NCBI GenBank assembly: GCA_019914995.1
Contig: CM034142.1
Span: 5,351,031-5,415,030, forward strand
Reading direction: 5' to 3'
Source: Acanthochlamys bracteata
Lineage: Eukaryota; Streptophyta; Magnoliopsida; Pandanales; Velloziaceae
Length of the DNA stretch: 64,000 nt
Each line of letters starts with the position of its first letter. Position 1 is the stretch's first letter. Positions 20,601 to 31,862 of the stretch are shown here, piece after piece. The position numbers and the translations under genes were made by a program. The notes beneath the pieces are model-generated. The model was not told the DNA's origin and did no database searches. It worked only from the letters and a program-made list of their open reading frames with translations.

Positions 20601-22370
20601 AAAAACTCTAACAAAAAAGTATAAGAGAGGATTCTGAGGAGAAGCGCTGATAGACTTCAGAAAAGAGAGGAACTAGTAATATTGCTGGATGAAATTGATC
20701 GGTGAGGATTCTATAGTATTGTTTTCTTTCGTCAGGGCACTCTTTTCGTCTCCTTTGATAACTTATTCTGTTTTGTAAGTGTTCTTCTTATAGTTGTGGT
20801 CTTTCCTTCTAAGTTGAACTCAATATGCAACATTTATACGACCTTGAAAGGCTTATATCGAACATAACTTTGAATCTGACTGAAACTCTTCGTGTTTTGC
20901 TTTATGTTCAAGATTTACTTTCCTTCTTCATAGTGAAGTCCTATTTAAACATTTATAGTATATTATCCAATCTTGACGTAGATGACTCCCTCATGTTCTG
21001 ATTTGTAATGGATTCTTGAATTTAGCTGTAACGTCTCAAATCAGATGGCAACAACAGTATAACCGCTTTCTGAGATCTTCTTTCCATTGTTTCAACTAAG
21101 TTTCTTAGCTTCGGAAATCTTACCTAGACTTGTTGTTCCAAAATTTAATTTGGATGTTATTCTAGTCCTGATTTCATGATGGATCTCATAGGACGGTTGT
21201 CTTTAAAATTTTGAAAATCTGATTAGCAAGTAGAGTTGGAGGTATCTTTTCTTCTTTAGTTTAATTTGTTCAACATTTTCATCAAAATTCGCTGGAATTC
21301 ATGAAGAGATGGCTTCATAAGCTCTGCAGATACTTGATCACACCCTTTAGAAAAGTGGCAAAAAGATGGAGTAGTCGACGATGTCCGGAAGAGCAGCGTA
21401 TCAAGAGGATTTCTTCTCTATTGTTTGCTTATTTGCATCATATGTTTGACAAATTTTTTGGCTGATCTTCACGGGATTTATTTCTAGTTTCTTGATGCAC
21501 TTCTTCTATGTATGGCATAGTATTTGCGCTGCAAATATCACATTTAATGTTGATATGAAACAAGCTTAAAATCGTTTCTGAAAATGCCTCAAGGCGTTTT
21601 AATAGAGTGATTTTTTTAACAATTTTCTGTATATTTTCATGACATGTTTGACGAATTTTCCTGATGAATTCTTACATGATTTGAACTTGTCCTTTTGTAT
21701 GAATGGCTATCTAATTATGTAGCAAAATTTCTCTTCTAATCGTGACTCATACTGTTCTAAATTGCGTCTAGAAAATGGTTAAGGGGCTAGGCTATAATCT
21801 CCACATCAGCTCTTGGTCCATGAAATGGAATGATAGTTCTACTTCTCCACTAAACATTTGCAAAAGTCATCTGTAGACATATCAACCAAAAAATTCATGG
21901 ATTCTGAAGATAAGTTCTGAATCTTCATACCTCACTTAGACATCTCAAAAGATGTCAAGTCTGAAAGCCGAACTACAGCGATAAGTAAGAATGAGGGGTT
22001 AATTAAAAGAGGAAATACTCTATAGCAATAATTGAAATTGCAGTTACGGCAGTATGACGACTTCACAGAAATTGTGCAATTCATGCAAGGTAGACAAGAA
22101 AAGAAATGATTTGGCGGATATTATCTTTCTCTTTTAACTTAACTTTCTGGTTTAATTTAATTTGATAATTACTTCCGGTTTATAACACCCTAAGGAATGA
22201 AATGGAAACGGTTTTACGATCCTTCAGTTTTATTACCTTAGAAGACATAAGTTTATCGCAACCTTCATAACTGAAGAACGAAAGAAAGCATCTACTTAGA
22301 AGAACTCTTTTCGACTACTTGATTAATATTCGGGTATCCAGTTCGTGTAGAGATTGAAGGGAAGAGTTTT
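20601..22370. other. Intergenic, no gene recognised
   Basis: All frames are broken, with no motif I recognise. Probably old transposon debris. No structural RNA or long repeat was seen. Confidence 0.4.
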
Positions 22371-22658
22371 ACCACTAAAAAAAGTAGTCTTTAACAAGCA
22401 AAATTTTTGGACCAAACAAAACTTTTGGGTATCAAGTTGGTTGCTAATAGAGAATCAAGAGCGACAAAAACAAAAATCGGTTGTCTTATTGGAATACCAG
22501 CAACTAATAACTATAGCAGGTCACTAGTGCTTTAACAAAAGTGACCTACTAGACAACAAGTTTCTAATATGAAGTTATCAGCGGCTAAGGGAGATATTGG
22601 TTGTTGTATCGAACATTGAAGATCAAAGACGACTTCAGTGCACGTTGGTCACAAATAC

Positions 22659-23270
22659 TATAGTTGTAAAACCTGGACCGGTCCGCCCAGGTTGATCCGA
22701 AAATCGTCGACCCGGAGCGTAAACCGGTCCCTGTTTATTATAAAACCGTTTATGCAATCGATCAGCTCTGGCCCGCTTCGACCCGCTCGTCCGGGTCGAA
22801 TCGGGTTAAATTAAATTTTAAAAAATTTAAATTTGTGATATATTGATGCAAAAATAATTATTAGTAGACTTATATTGAAATATAATATGTAGTTTAGATT
22901 TTATATTTGGATGTGATAATGTAAAAAAATAAGTTTGTTATATTTTATTTGTAAATTTTCATTATTTGTGATTTTTAAGTTTTTATATTACTAATTTTGT
23001 TAAATTGTAAGAAAAATAACACAATTATTTTAAAACAAAGAATTTCTTTTAAAGTTTATTAGTTAAAATATTTTTTTATTTTTCTATATTTTTTTGTTAG
23101 TTTATTTTTTCTTTTATGCTTTCTAATAAAGAAAAAAATTATTATTTTCTCTTTTGAAATAATAAGCGTTTGCACTACCGTCAACACTTTAGTATTTTTG
23201 ACATGATGGTTCAATGGGTTGACCCGGACAGTTTTCCGGTTCAATGTCCGGTCCGATTTTTACAACTATG
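22659..23270. mobile_element. Non-autonomous hAT-type element, 612 bp, with 8-bp target duplication
   Basis: The direct repeat ACAAATAC lies at 22651-22658 and 23271-23278, exactly flanking inverted ends TATAGTTGTAAAA and TTTTACAACTATG. An 8-bp duplication is diagnostic of hAT transposition. The ends are GC-rich with CCGG-type inverted sequences (GGACCGGTCC near 22676; CCGGTCCG near 23249), the core is AT-rich, and no transposase is encoded. The subterminal style matches the larger hAT element at 28515. Confidence 0.82.
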
Positions 23271-23685
23271 ACAAATACTAAGAAGGGTGACCAACTTTCT
23301 GATGGTTGCTGTTAAGCTAAGAATAACAGCCACCAGTTTTGTTACCTTAGTCGTCGTTAATCAACCAAGAGCAACCTAGTTCACATGATTAATAGTAAAG
23401 GCTGCAACGTTTAAGCATATCCATCTAAAACATTATGGAAAGATTATAGTAATCAATCAACTAATTCTATGTATACAGTTTGTTGTAGGAATGAATAATA
23501 GTTAGATGAAAATTAATATTATAGTGAGTAAAGAGCATACTAATAGAACAATTTATGAAGTTTGTTTGTGAGTATTTGGGAGATTGGAGTAATTCGATGT
23601 CTTTGTAAAATTTATTTTGAATGTGTATTGGCAAAATGTGGTAATGGAAGACCTTAATTCCGCAGCCTCCATCAACTCCCGGATA

Positions 23686-23719
23686 GCGGTCCTCAGGAGT
23701 TCCATCTCTTGAGGACCGC
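23686..23719. repeat. Perfect 10-bp stem inverted repeat
   Basis: GCGGTCCTCA (23686-23695) pairs exactly with TGAGGACCGC (23710-23719) around a 14-base loop. The overlapping minus-strand ORFs have no recognisable product, though CGGPQEMELLRTAIRELME reads like real coding. No T tract follows. Confidence 0.45.
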
Positions 23720-23863
23720 CACACAACATAAAAACTAAAAGAATCTTGTTTGTGGAGTTGGAAGAACGCGGTACCCTTAATAGCACCCGAGGGGAAACAA
23801 GGAGGAAACGTCCTTCTATACGATTTGCTAGCTTAGTGACAAAGAAATTGTAATAGGCTGTGT

Positions 23864-24290
23864 TATGTATATGACCGACTCGACGAGTGTGACGCGTACG
23901 AAGTATTGATATTCTATTTGGATGTAGGACGAGAAAATAGAGACATTTTTATGTTATTAAGATGGGGTTTTAAAAACTTAAGGGGCTAAACTCAAAGTAA
24001 GCTTTAAAATGATATGAAACCTACGTTTAGATGAATGTCTCAGAGAGTGCGACGCGTAGCAAAAATCAAAAGTTTATCTGAAGTTAGGACGAGTTCAATA
24101 GAGGCATTTTTATATTCTTAAATTTTATTATAGAAAGCTTATGCTTATCACAAGTTAAGGGGCCAAAACTCAAAATAAGTAATGAAATTATATGAAACCT
24201 ATGTGTACATGACCGTCTCGGCGAGTGTAAAGCGCACGAGAATTAAAATCTCATTTAGAGGTAGGGCAAGTGAAATAAGAGGCGTTATTA
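23864..24290 (+). repeat. Three degenerate copies of a 160-180 bp repeat
   Basis: Each copy carries a GAGTG(T/C)GACGCGTA-like core (about 23885, 24045, and a weaker GAGTGTAAAGCGCACGAG at 24223), then a GTAGGACGAG-like box and AATAGAGACATTTTTAT-like text, joined by an AAGGGGC(T/C)AAA linker. Spacing is about 160 and 178 bases. The source is not recognised. Confidence 0.6.
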
Positions 24291-24582
24291 CATTTTTTTA
24301 TGTTTTTTTATCCTATTATATGATGGTAAAAATTATAATATAATATGATTTTAGTAAATTTGTTTTATTTATTTTAGATACATGATCGATGATGTTGTTT
24401 TTATGATGGGCTCTGATGACCTTGGTCAACAATTGCTATCATCAAGAAAATTATCTAATTTGTGTTAGAAATTTTTATTAAAAAATTATTGATATTATTA
24501 AAACTAATGTAAAATGTATTAGTTAATTATAAATTTATTTAATTTAAAGAGCTATTTATATTTTTTAGTTGTGTTATTTATC

Positions 24583-24632
24583 CTTTATATTATATTATAT
24601 TATATTATATTATATTATATTAGATATATTAT
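24583..24632. repeat. (TATAT)n microsatellite
   Basis: About nine copies of the 5-base unit TATAT, almost uninterrupted until TAGATATATT. Low complexity with no associated gene. Confidence 0.8.
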
Positions 24633-25062
24633 ATTATGATTTTACTAAGTCTTTTTTAAAGTGAAGGACTAGCAACCCTCGCCAAAACCACGTGGCGTCC
24701 AATTGCTTTGGTCGCCATTGATTTACTATAGACTAAGATGCGTCACCAAAGAATTATCGCTGACCAAGTCAACCTGATTGCCATTTCCTTTGTAGTGATC
24801 ATGAAACTTTAGTGTGAATGTCCATAAAATAGCGATTGGCTTGACTTGGTCTTAGTTAGTTTATTAGCAACCACCTCTTCTTGGTCGATGATGGCGTCGG
24901 TAATTGCAATCATTAGTCGCTTTTACCTTTGGTAATCGGCTTTTGGAGACCTCATTTGCGACCAACTATTTTTTGTCGCAAACTCTAGTAGCGATCAATT
25001 CTTAGCTATAACGACAATATCTTTGTTGTCCTATTGGTGTTTTCCCTTATTGTGTTCTTAAA

Positions 25063-25500
25063 TTCTACATCAACATAATTAAGAAACGCTCAAAGATTTG
25101 AGAAGACATCACTAAATAGAATACAAATATGGAAGAACTTTTTAGAACAGTCAAATATGACAAGTTCTACAGTGAAGATTGTTGCATTTAAATACATAAT
25201 CATGCATCAAAATAAGAAAAAGTTTGAGATGAAAAATAGAAACAACTACTGAATAGAGAAAAATAGAATGGAAAAGGAAAAGAATGCAAGCATACACGCA
25301 AAAAGGTAGACATTCGCAAAAGTAATCATGTGCATCTTTTTTGAAACCTTCTATGAGTTTATTGCTTGTATTTTATATCCTAACTTAATCATTGTTGTGT
25401 GAAGTTTACCATACAAAAGGAGAGATGATAGTGCTGTGACTTAATCCTTTTTAAAATTTATAGATTAGTCATTGTAAAGAGAGCCTGCTAGTCTGATTGT
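25063..25500. other. Intergenic, no gene recognised
   Basis: AT-rich with no open frame of note and no recognised motif. Confidence 0.4.
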
Positions 25501-25925
25501 ATGATGGTTCAAAATAGTACTTTTAAGGGTTGTTCACCTAGGTTTAGGTGTTAGAGATGTATCCTGAATAATTCATGGAATTCTGAGGGGTTGCAGAGAG
25601 TTTGCGAATTTAGAAAAGTCTAGTTGAAGTAGGGGTGCTCAATGAAACATGAAGTCTTTTCGGCATAATTTAGTAGGTATTAGTTAAAAGTCTTTAATAG
25701 TTGTGGATGTAGGTAAGGGTTTGCCGGACTATGTAAAACTCATCTTGTGATCTCCGATTTTTCCGATTTTACTTTTTTATAGTGATTTATTTCACTAATA
25801 ATTTTTCAATACAAGTTTCAATTTCAGTCTAACTAATTGTTTTCTGAACAAAAAACTATTTTAAAATTTAATTCCTATAACTCAATTCATTCTCCTTTTT
25901 GAAGTGTATTCTAAATGAATCCCAA
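25500..25925 (+). repeat. Decayed solo LTR of Copia/Sirevirus type
   Basis: The block TGGATGTAGGTAAGGGTTTG (25707-25726) followed by CCGGACTATG-like text mirrors the Sirevirus LTR segment near 5813-5850. ATAACTCAATTCATTCTCC near 25877 mirrors CAACTCAATTCATCCC of that LTR close to its end. No internal retrotransposon coding sequence adjoins it. The start is not defined. Confidence 0.5.
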
Positions 25926-26904
25926 CTCCTTTACCCATTTAGCACGACACCTGAGTGTCATGCAATAACTCTTCAACTTCTCATTATATTTGTGTAATGC
26001 TGTGTGTCACCTTCAGGAGTCACTCTAATATTAGCACATCGGTATAGAATATCCGTATCAAAAGATATGACGTGTTTTGGTATGGGCGACTTACTATTCT
26101 AATCATAACTTTCTTCGCTTATTTGGATTTGAAATTGGCATTATAGAATTAGTGTCAACAAAGTGGGGTTTACTGAACCATGTAATAATTGAAGCATTGC
26201 TATAAATCACGATTCTAATAATTGTGATCCAAATTATAATTGTAGTGACAACTAAATATGGGGGATTATTTCAAAATCAGAGTTGATTCTCTTATACTCT
26301 AATTCAAAATAATCATGACTATAAATTATGATGGTCGGATTTATTATAAACATCACTTATTCAAAAGGTGAGTATATATAGAAATATAAATCAACCTTGT
26401 TATTAGGAAAAAGTAAGTATATAAGAGAGCAAGGTGAACAATTACATAAATAATGCAAGATCAAGTATAGAAAAGAAAATTAAAAATAGTATTAACAACA
26501 TACAATTTTATAATAAAAGTGATATTTATATCATTCATTACCGTAATTGATGTATTATTATGTTATTAATTATATCATATTTAATATTGGTTGTTTTAAA
26601 TTTGAAATATTTATGAACTACGATGTTTTATATTAGTTACATTTTAAAGTATGATGTTTACAGATACAATGTTTAGGGTGTGTTTCCTTTTGTTTGGAAC
26701 TCAATTTTTTAGGCCAAAATTTGAGTTTTTGATACTTTATATGTTTACTATTTATAAAAAGTTATATTCTTTCAAAACTCATATTTTTGTTATAGAAACT
26801 CATTTCCACAAGCACTAGTCCCGTCCAGTTCCCCCAATATCTCTCCATCTCTCATCTTCTATGTTTCGACGCATTTCCCAAGAATCCCTCCCTCCCTCAT
26901 CTTC
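25926..26904. other. Intergenic, no gene recognised
   Basis: AT-rich with broken frames. A GGGTGTGTTTCCTTTTGTTT start near 26678 looks like a MITE end, but no matching right end was found. Confidence 0.4.
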
Positions 26905-27644
26905 GGGTATGTTTGGATTGTGGTTATTGATAGTGAATGCTGGTGATGGTAAAGTATTTCACCATGTTAACTATGCTTATTTTGATTTCATTAATGAAAG
27001 GAAAGAAAAATTGTTCCCCATCTCTCATTATATTTTATGATGATATTCACTAAATTAGTGGATACACATGGCAATAAAGAGGGAAGCACATTTGCTTCCC
27101 CTTTTATCCTTTTATTTTTTATTGTTCTTAATTATTTAATATTTATTTTAATTAGATATTTTATAATTAAATATTTATTTTAATTAATATGTGTTATTTT
27201 TTATTATAATAATTTATAATTTTTATGTTTATTTAAGTTTAATTAATTTTAACTGGTAGAGAAAATAATAAAACTATATAATCAAAAATTTTAATTTAAA
27301 TTTTTATTTAATTTTGTTAAATTATATTAAATATTAATAAAAAAATTAACTTAAAAATTATATTAATAAAGTTATTTTAATTTATAGTAATTAAATTAGT
27401 TTAAAGTTGTATTAATAAAAGTTAATTTAATATAAATAAAAAAGAACAATTGAGTCTTTTATAAATAATTTATTTTTGGTTACTTATTAATTTACCTATA
27501 TATCCAAACATAGTTAGTTTGTTACCAGTACTATATATCCAAACGTTGTAAAGTTAAATAGTTATCTTTTCCTATCCGTCCTATTATTATTTTTCCAATC
27601 TATCCTCTTATTCTTATTTTTTAATCATGTATCCGAACATACCC
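26905..27644. mobile_element. MITE-like element, 740 bp
   Basis: The left end GGGTATGTTTGGAT (26905) is the inverted partner of ATCCGAACATACCC (27631-27644) with one mismatch. Both are flanked by TTC (26902-26904, 27645-27647), compatible with a 3-bp target duplication. The interior is extremely AT-rich and non-coding. A second ATCCAAACAT-like internal end near 27502 suggests nested or duplicated ends. Superfamily unclear; a Harbinger-like MITE is possible. Confidence 0.55.
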
Positions 27645-28506
27645 TTCAAGTCAAATTTAGAAGCATCTCTCGAGATATGGGATCTAATTGCGTTTCGCCC
27701 TATCCCGATTAATCAATCTCTGATCAATATTCATGTTCCTTAGATAATTATAAAGCTATTTGTTTTTCTTTATATATAGCAAAGAGATTAGAAAAAGTAT
27801 GGAAAACAAATAGACATAAAACTTTGTTTTCAATATTTACTTTCAAAAAACAAAAGTAATACAAAAAGTCACTTTCACGTACGGTATGATTGAGATTAAA
27901 TAGGATAAATTGAGATGAAGTTAACTAGTTATCTTCACTAATCTTGTTTAGTAATCTTTCAATAAAATGAATGAAGATTAAGTTTTTTTTCTTTCTAATC
28001 TTGTAGAAGATGAAATACATACAATCTACATTAGTAAGTAAGCGAAACTCCCGTTAAATTCCAAACTTTACTTTCTTTACTATCCTTCTTGTTTTTTTTT
28101 TTAAATTTCAAATGTTTTAAAAACTTTAAAAAGTTCGCACCTTGCATTTTATTATAAGAACTTATAATTTATAGTTTACTTTACTTTCAACTGATTTTAT
28201 TGTAAAAACTTATACGTTGTATATTTTACTAGATGACAAATTTTTCTTAAATAATTAATTAATTTATATTAAGTCATGTCTGATATTAATTTAAAATTAT
28301 ATTAATATAAAAATTGATCTAAAATTTATTAATAAAGTTACATCAAAGTTATATTAAGAAAAATTATATTAATATAAACTAAATTAATATAATTAAAAAT
28401 AACATTTGAATTTTTTATCTGAATTTTAGATTCGTTATTCATTAGATTATTTTCTATCTAAACAGTGTTAAACCTTCTATCTTCTTCAAACACCGTAAAT
28501 TAAATG
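27645..28506. other. AT-rich intergenic, no gene recognised
   Basis: Dominated by TTAAATTATATTAATATAAA-like low-complexity sequence. No open frame or RNA structure of note. Confidence 0.4.
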
Positions 28507-28888
28507 AGTACACTTAAAGGTCCGCGACCCGATCAGCAGACCCGGGTGAAGGTTCACCCGGCCCGATGAATAGTGATTGGACCAGGCCGGTCCGGCCTTA
28601 TTCTACGGGCAGGACGGACCCGTCGGGCGGCCCGTTCGGTACTGTTCCGTTGACCTATCAATGTTGACCGATCAATATTAACTTTAACTGTTCAACATCG
28701 ATCGTTGACCAGGTGAACAAAACAAACACCAACGATCATGCTGATGTCAGCATGACCATTGGAATGGCAAGCTTGGCAGCCAACGGTAGCGTTACCTATA
28801 AATAACTTTTGGTCAGCATGACGTCAGCCAATGGTCACACAACCGTTAGGTGCAACGTTAATGTTTTTTTTAATTCAACTTTTTACTT

Positions 28889-28896
28889 ATAAATAC
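28889..28896 (+). promoter_or_regulatory. TATA box of hAT transposase
   Basis: TATAAATA lies about 200 bases upstream of the ATG at 29093 and is followed by a CT/CA-rich leader. A second TATAAATA occurs at about 28797. A leader intron ending TTTTTGTGCAG near 29049 is possible. Confidence 0.45.
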
Positions 28897-29092
28897 ATTA
28901 TACTCTCATTCATTTTTTACACAACTTTCTCAATTCTCATTTTCATTCAACAGATTAAAATTTAATAATTGAAATTAATTTTTGGATTGTTGTATGCTCT
29001 GTTTAGTTACTCTGTTTTAAATTATAACTGTAAATTTTTTTTTGTGCAGTGTGGTTTTTCTTCTTCGTTTCAAGTTTTGATTAATTAAGAAG

Positions 29093-31527
29093 ATGTCTGC
29101 ATCTGATTCTGGAAAACATAAGAAAAAAAACTTTACTGGTAATAGGTCTGATGTGGGTTGGGAGCATGGTATAGATGTAGATAATAATTCTAGAAAAGTT
29201 AAGTGCAAGTATTGTCAAAAGGTTTTTACTGGAGACATTTTTCGTTTTAAACATCATTTGGCATGCACACATATAAATGTTGAACCATGTCAGCAAGTTC
29301 CTGAAGAAGTTAGGCAAAAGTTTTTAGAACTCTTAGCTAAAATTCAATAAGCCTCAGATAGGAAAAAAAGAAATTAGGATGGCATAGGAGATGACTCTGG
29401 GGATGAGAGGATGCAGCAATTTTTAAATCAAAAACAAGTAATGAGTATGCATTCTAGTAAAAAGTGTCATAAGTTTGGAAACACACAAGTAAGCATTAAT
29501 CATTTGATGAAAGCAGAGTTAAGGGAAGATTGTTGTCAACAAATAGCTCGTTTTTTTTACACAAGTGCAATTTCTTTCAATTGTGTAAAAAATCCAGAAT
29601 TTTAAAAAATGTTTGAGTTGGTTGGTAGGTTTGGTTGTGGACTGAAACCTCCTTCTTATCATGAAATTAGGGAAACATATTTGAAAAAAGAAGTAGCTAA
29701 TGTAAAAATTTTTCTTGAGGATTATAAAACAGAGTGGAAAAAAACTGGTTGTTCTATTATGTCTGATGGTTGGACTGATAAAAGAAGAAGATATATATGT
29801 AATTTTTTAGTAAATAGTCCTAAAGGAACTGTATTTTTATCATCTATTGATACCTCTGTTATATCTAAAACAGCAGATAAAATTTTTGAGATGTTAGATG
29901 ATATTGTAGAGAGGGTTGGAGAGGAAAATGTTGTGCAAGTTATTACTGACAATGCTGCAAACTATAAGGCAGCAGGAGAGAGGTTGATGGAAAAAAGAAA
30001 AATACTATATTGGACACCTTGTGCTGCCCATTGTATTGATCTCATTATAGAGGATTTTGAAAAAAAATTGAGGGTTCATAATGTGACAATTACAAAGGGA
30101 AGAAAATTTACAAAGTATATTTATGGAAGAACCCTACTTATTTCAATGTTGAGGCATTTTACAAATATGAGGGATTTAATTAGACCAGGTGCAACTAGAT
30201 TTGCTACCTCATACTTGACATTGGGTTGTCTAAATGAGCATAAAGATGTATTAATGAGTATGTTTAGCTCTACTGCATGGAAGTCAAGTAAATTTGCAAG
30301 CAAACAAGATGGCAAGCAAGTCTAGCATACTATTCTGGACAACAGGTTCTGGAGGAATGTTCAGACATGTTTGAAAGCAGCTTATCCTCTTATTAAGGTG
30401 CTGTGTTTGGTTGACTCAGATGAGAAACCAACTATGGGTTTTATTTATAAGGAGATGGACCATGTAAAAGAGAAAATACGATTGAATTTCGGTAATGCTA
30501 AGAAAAGGTTAGTGCTTAAATAAGATTAAATATTTTTATCATTGTTATTAGTTATTTCATTATTTCTAATGATTCATCTTTTTTATTTCTTATAGTTATG
30601 AACCTGTGTGGAAAATTATTGATGAAAGATGGGAACTTCAATTGCATAGGCCTTTACATGCTACAGCTTATTACTTAAATCCTCATTACCATTACAGTTC
30701 AGATTTTAAAGATGATGCTGAGGTAAAAATTGGATTATATAATTGTTTAGAAAGGATGGTGACTGATGCAAATGAGAGGACAAAGTTAGATGTCCAGTTT
30801 GCAGCATTTAAACAGGCAAGGGGACTGTTTGGGATCAGCTCTACAATAGTAGGGAGGCAAACAAAAGATCCAGCTGATTGGTGGGATTCTTTTGGAGCTG
30901 AGTGTCCTGAATTAGAAAGGTTTGCTATTCGAATATTAAGTTTAACTTGTAGTTCTTCTGGCTGCGAGCGTAATTGGAGTGCATTTGAAATGGTAAAAAT
31001 ATAACTTTCTCTGTTTAAACAGCTTGTTATATTAATAGACTATCAGCTTATATAACTTCTATAATTTCATTATTGTTTAGGTGCACACAAAAAGAAGAAA
31101 CCATTTTCATTAAAGGAAGATGAATGACTTGATATTCATGATGTGCAATTTGAAGCTGAGAGAAAGAAGAATGAAAAGTACAAAATTGACTTCAAGTTGC
31201 TCAGCTGCCTTTGATGATTTTCCCTCAGATGATGAGTGGATTGTTGAAGAACAAGAAACTGACCCTGTTGACCATGAATGGCTGGATGTCCTCAATCAAA
31301 CTTCAAGTAATGAAAATAGTTCAAATGAGACAGTGAATGTTGTTGATGACATTGAAAGTCTAGGGAGTAAACCTAATAGTGATGTGGAGATTCCAGTAGA
31401 TAATATTGACTTAGATAATATTGGTTCTTCTCATGGCGGTAGTGTTAGTGGAGATGACTCTCAGGAGGAAGATAGCAATGGAGATGATTGTGACATTGAT
31501 GATATTTCTGTTGATAAATTTTGTTAG
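29093..31527 (+). pseudogene. hAT transposase (BED finger, DUF659, hAT dimerisation), three exons with stops
   Basis: ATG at 29093 opens a BED zinc finger (VKCKYCQKVF...HHLACTH). The DUF659/catalytic part follows, with CSIMSDGWTDKRRR (Asp near 29765), VITDNAANYKAAGERL and WTPCAAHCIDLIIEDF. Splice-like introns lie at 30508-30595 and 30993-31080 (GT...AG, both restoring frame). The C-terminus has PADWWDSFGAECPELERFAI and SSSGCERNWSAFEM, the hAT dimerisation signature, then an acidic Ser/Asp-rich tail. In-frame stops occur near 29348, 29374, 29603, 30323 and 31114, several explainable by single substitutions. Domain order is complete, so this is a fairly young pseudogene. If transcribed, the product would be a truncated BED protein. 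Confidence 0.85.
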
Positions 31528-31733
31528 TTTTCTTTTTATGTTTTTAATGTTGTACATTATTGGCTATTGCTGTTTGTAAGACCTATTTGCTATACAGTTG
31601 TAGACTTGTAGTATTTCTGTAGACATGTTAAGTATGTTATATACTTATATTGACTGTTTTATATTGTTGAAATCTGTTCTATTTGGTTGAATTGTAGTGG
31701 CAGGCTATCTTACTGCCCAGTCATTGAAATTAG

Positions 31734-31862
31734 ATGGCTCTGGACAGTGAAACAGAGCCATTTAGTATTTTAGATAGCTCTGGACAGAAACAGAGCCATA
31801 TAAATGGCTCTGTTTACTGCCCAAAACCATCTAAATGGCTCTGTTTCACTGTCCAGAGCTAT
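31734..31862. repeat. Nested inverted repeats (30-bp outer arms, 12-bp inner stem)
   Basis: The outer arms 31734-31763 and 31833-31862 are inverted copies with one mismatch. Inside, 31788-31799 and 31804-31815 form a perfect 12-bp stem with a 4-base loop. The motif ATGGCTCTG recurs four times. The structure lies about 200 bases after the transposase stop and would fold into a long hairpin in a transcript or a cruciform in DNA. Confidence 0.8.

Larger units (their letters stand above)
22371..25062. mobile_element. Possible degenerate non-autonomous CACTA-like element
   Basis: Short direct and inverted motifs of the TTGGTCGC / GTGACCAA type cluster at 22430-22660, 23280-23400 and 24660-25020. 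The right cluster ends GGTGTTTTCCCTTATTGTG (25044-25062), resembling a decayed ...TTTTCTTGTAGTG CACTA end. The left candidate CACTAAAAAAAG at 22374 is weak. There is no coding relic inside, and a hAT-type element has inserted at 22659. The assignment is tentative. Confidence 0.3.

Noticed and set aside
23864-24290. CRISPR-like array
   Set aside because: Only three degenerate copies at 160-180 base spacing in a plant genome; no short conserved repeats.
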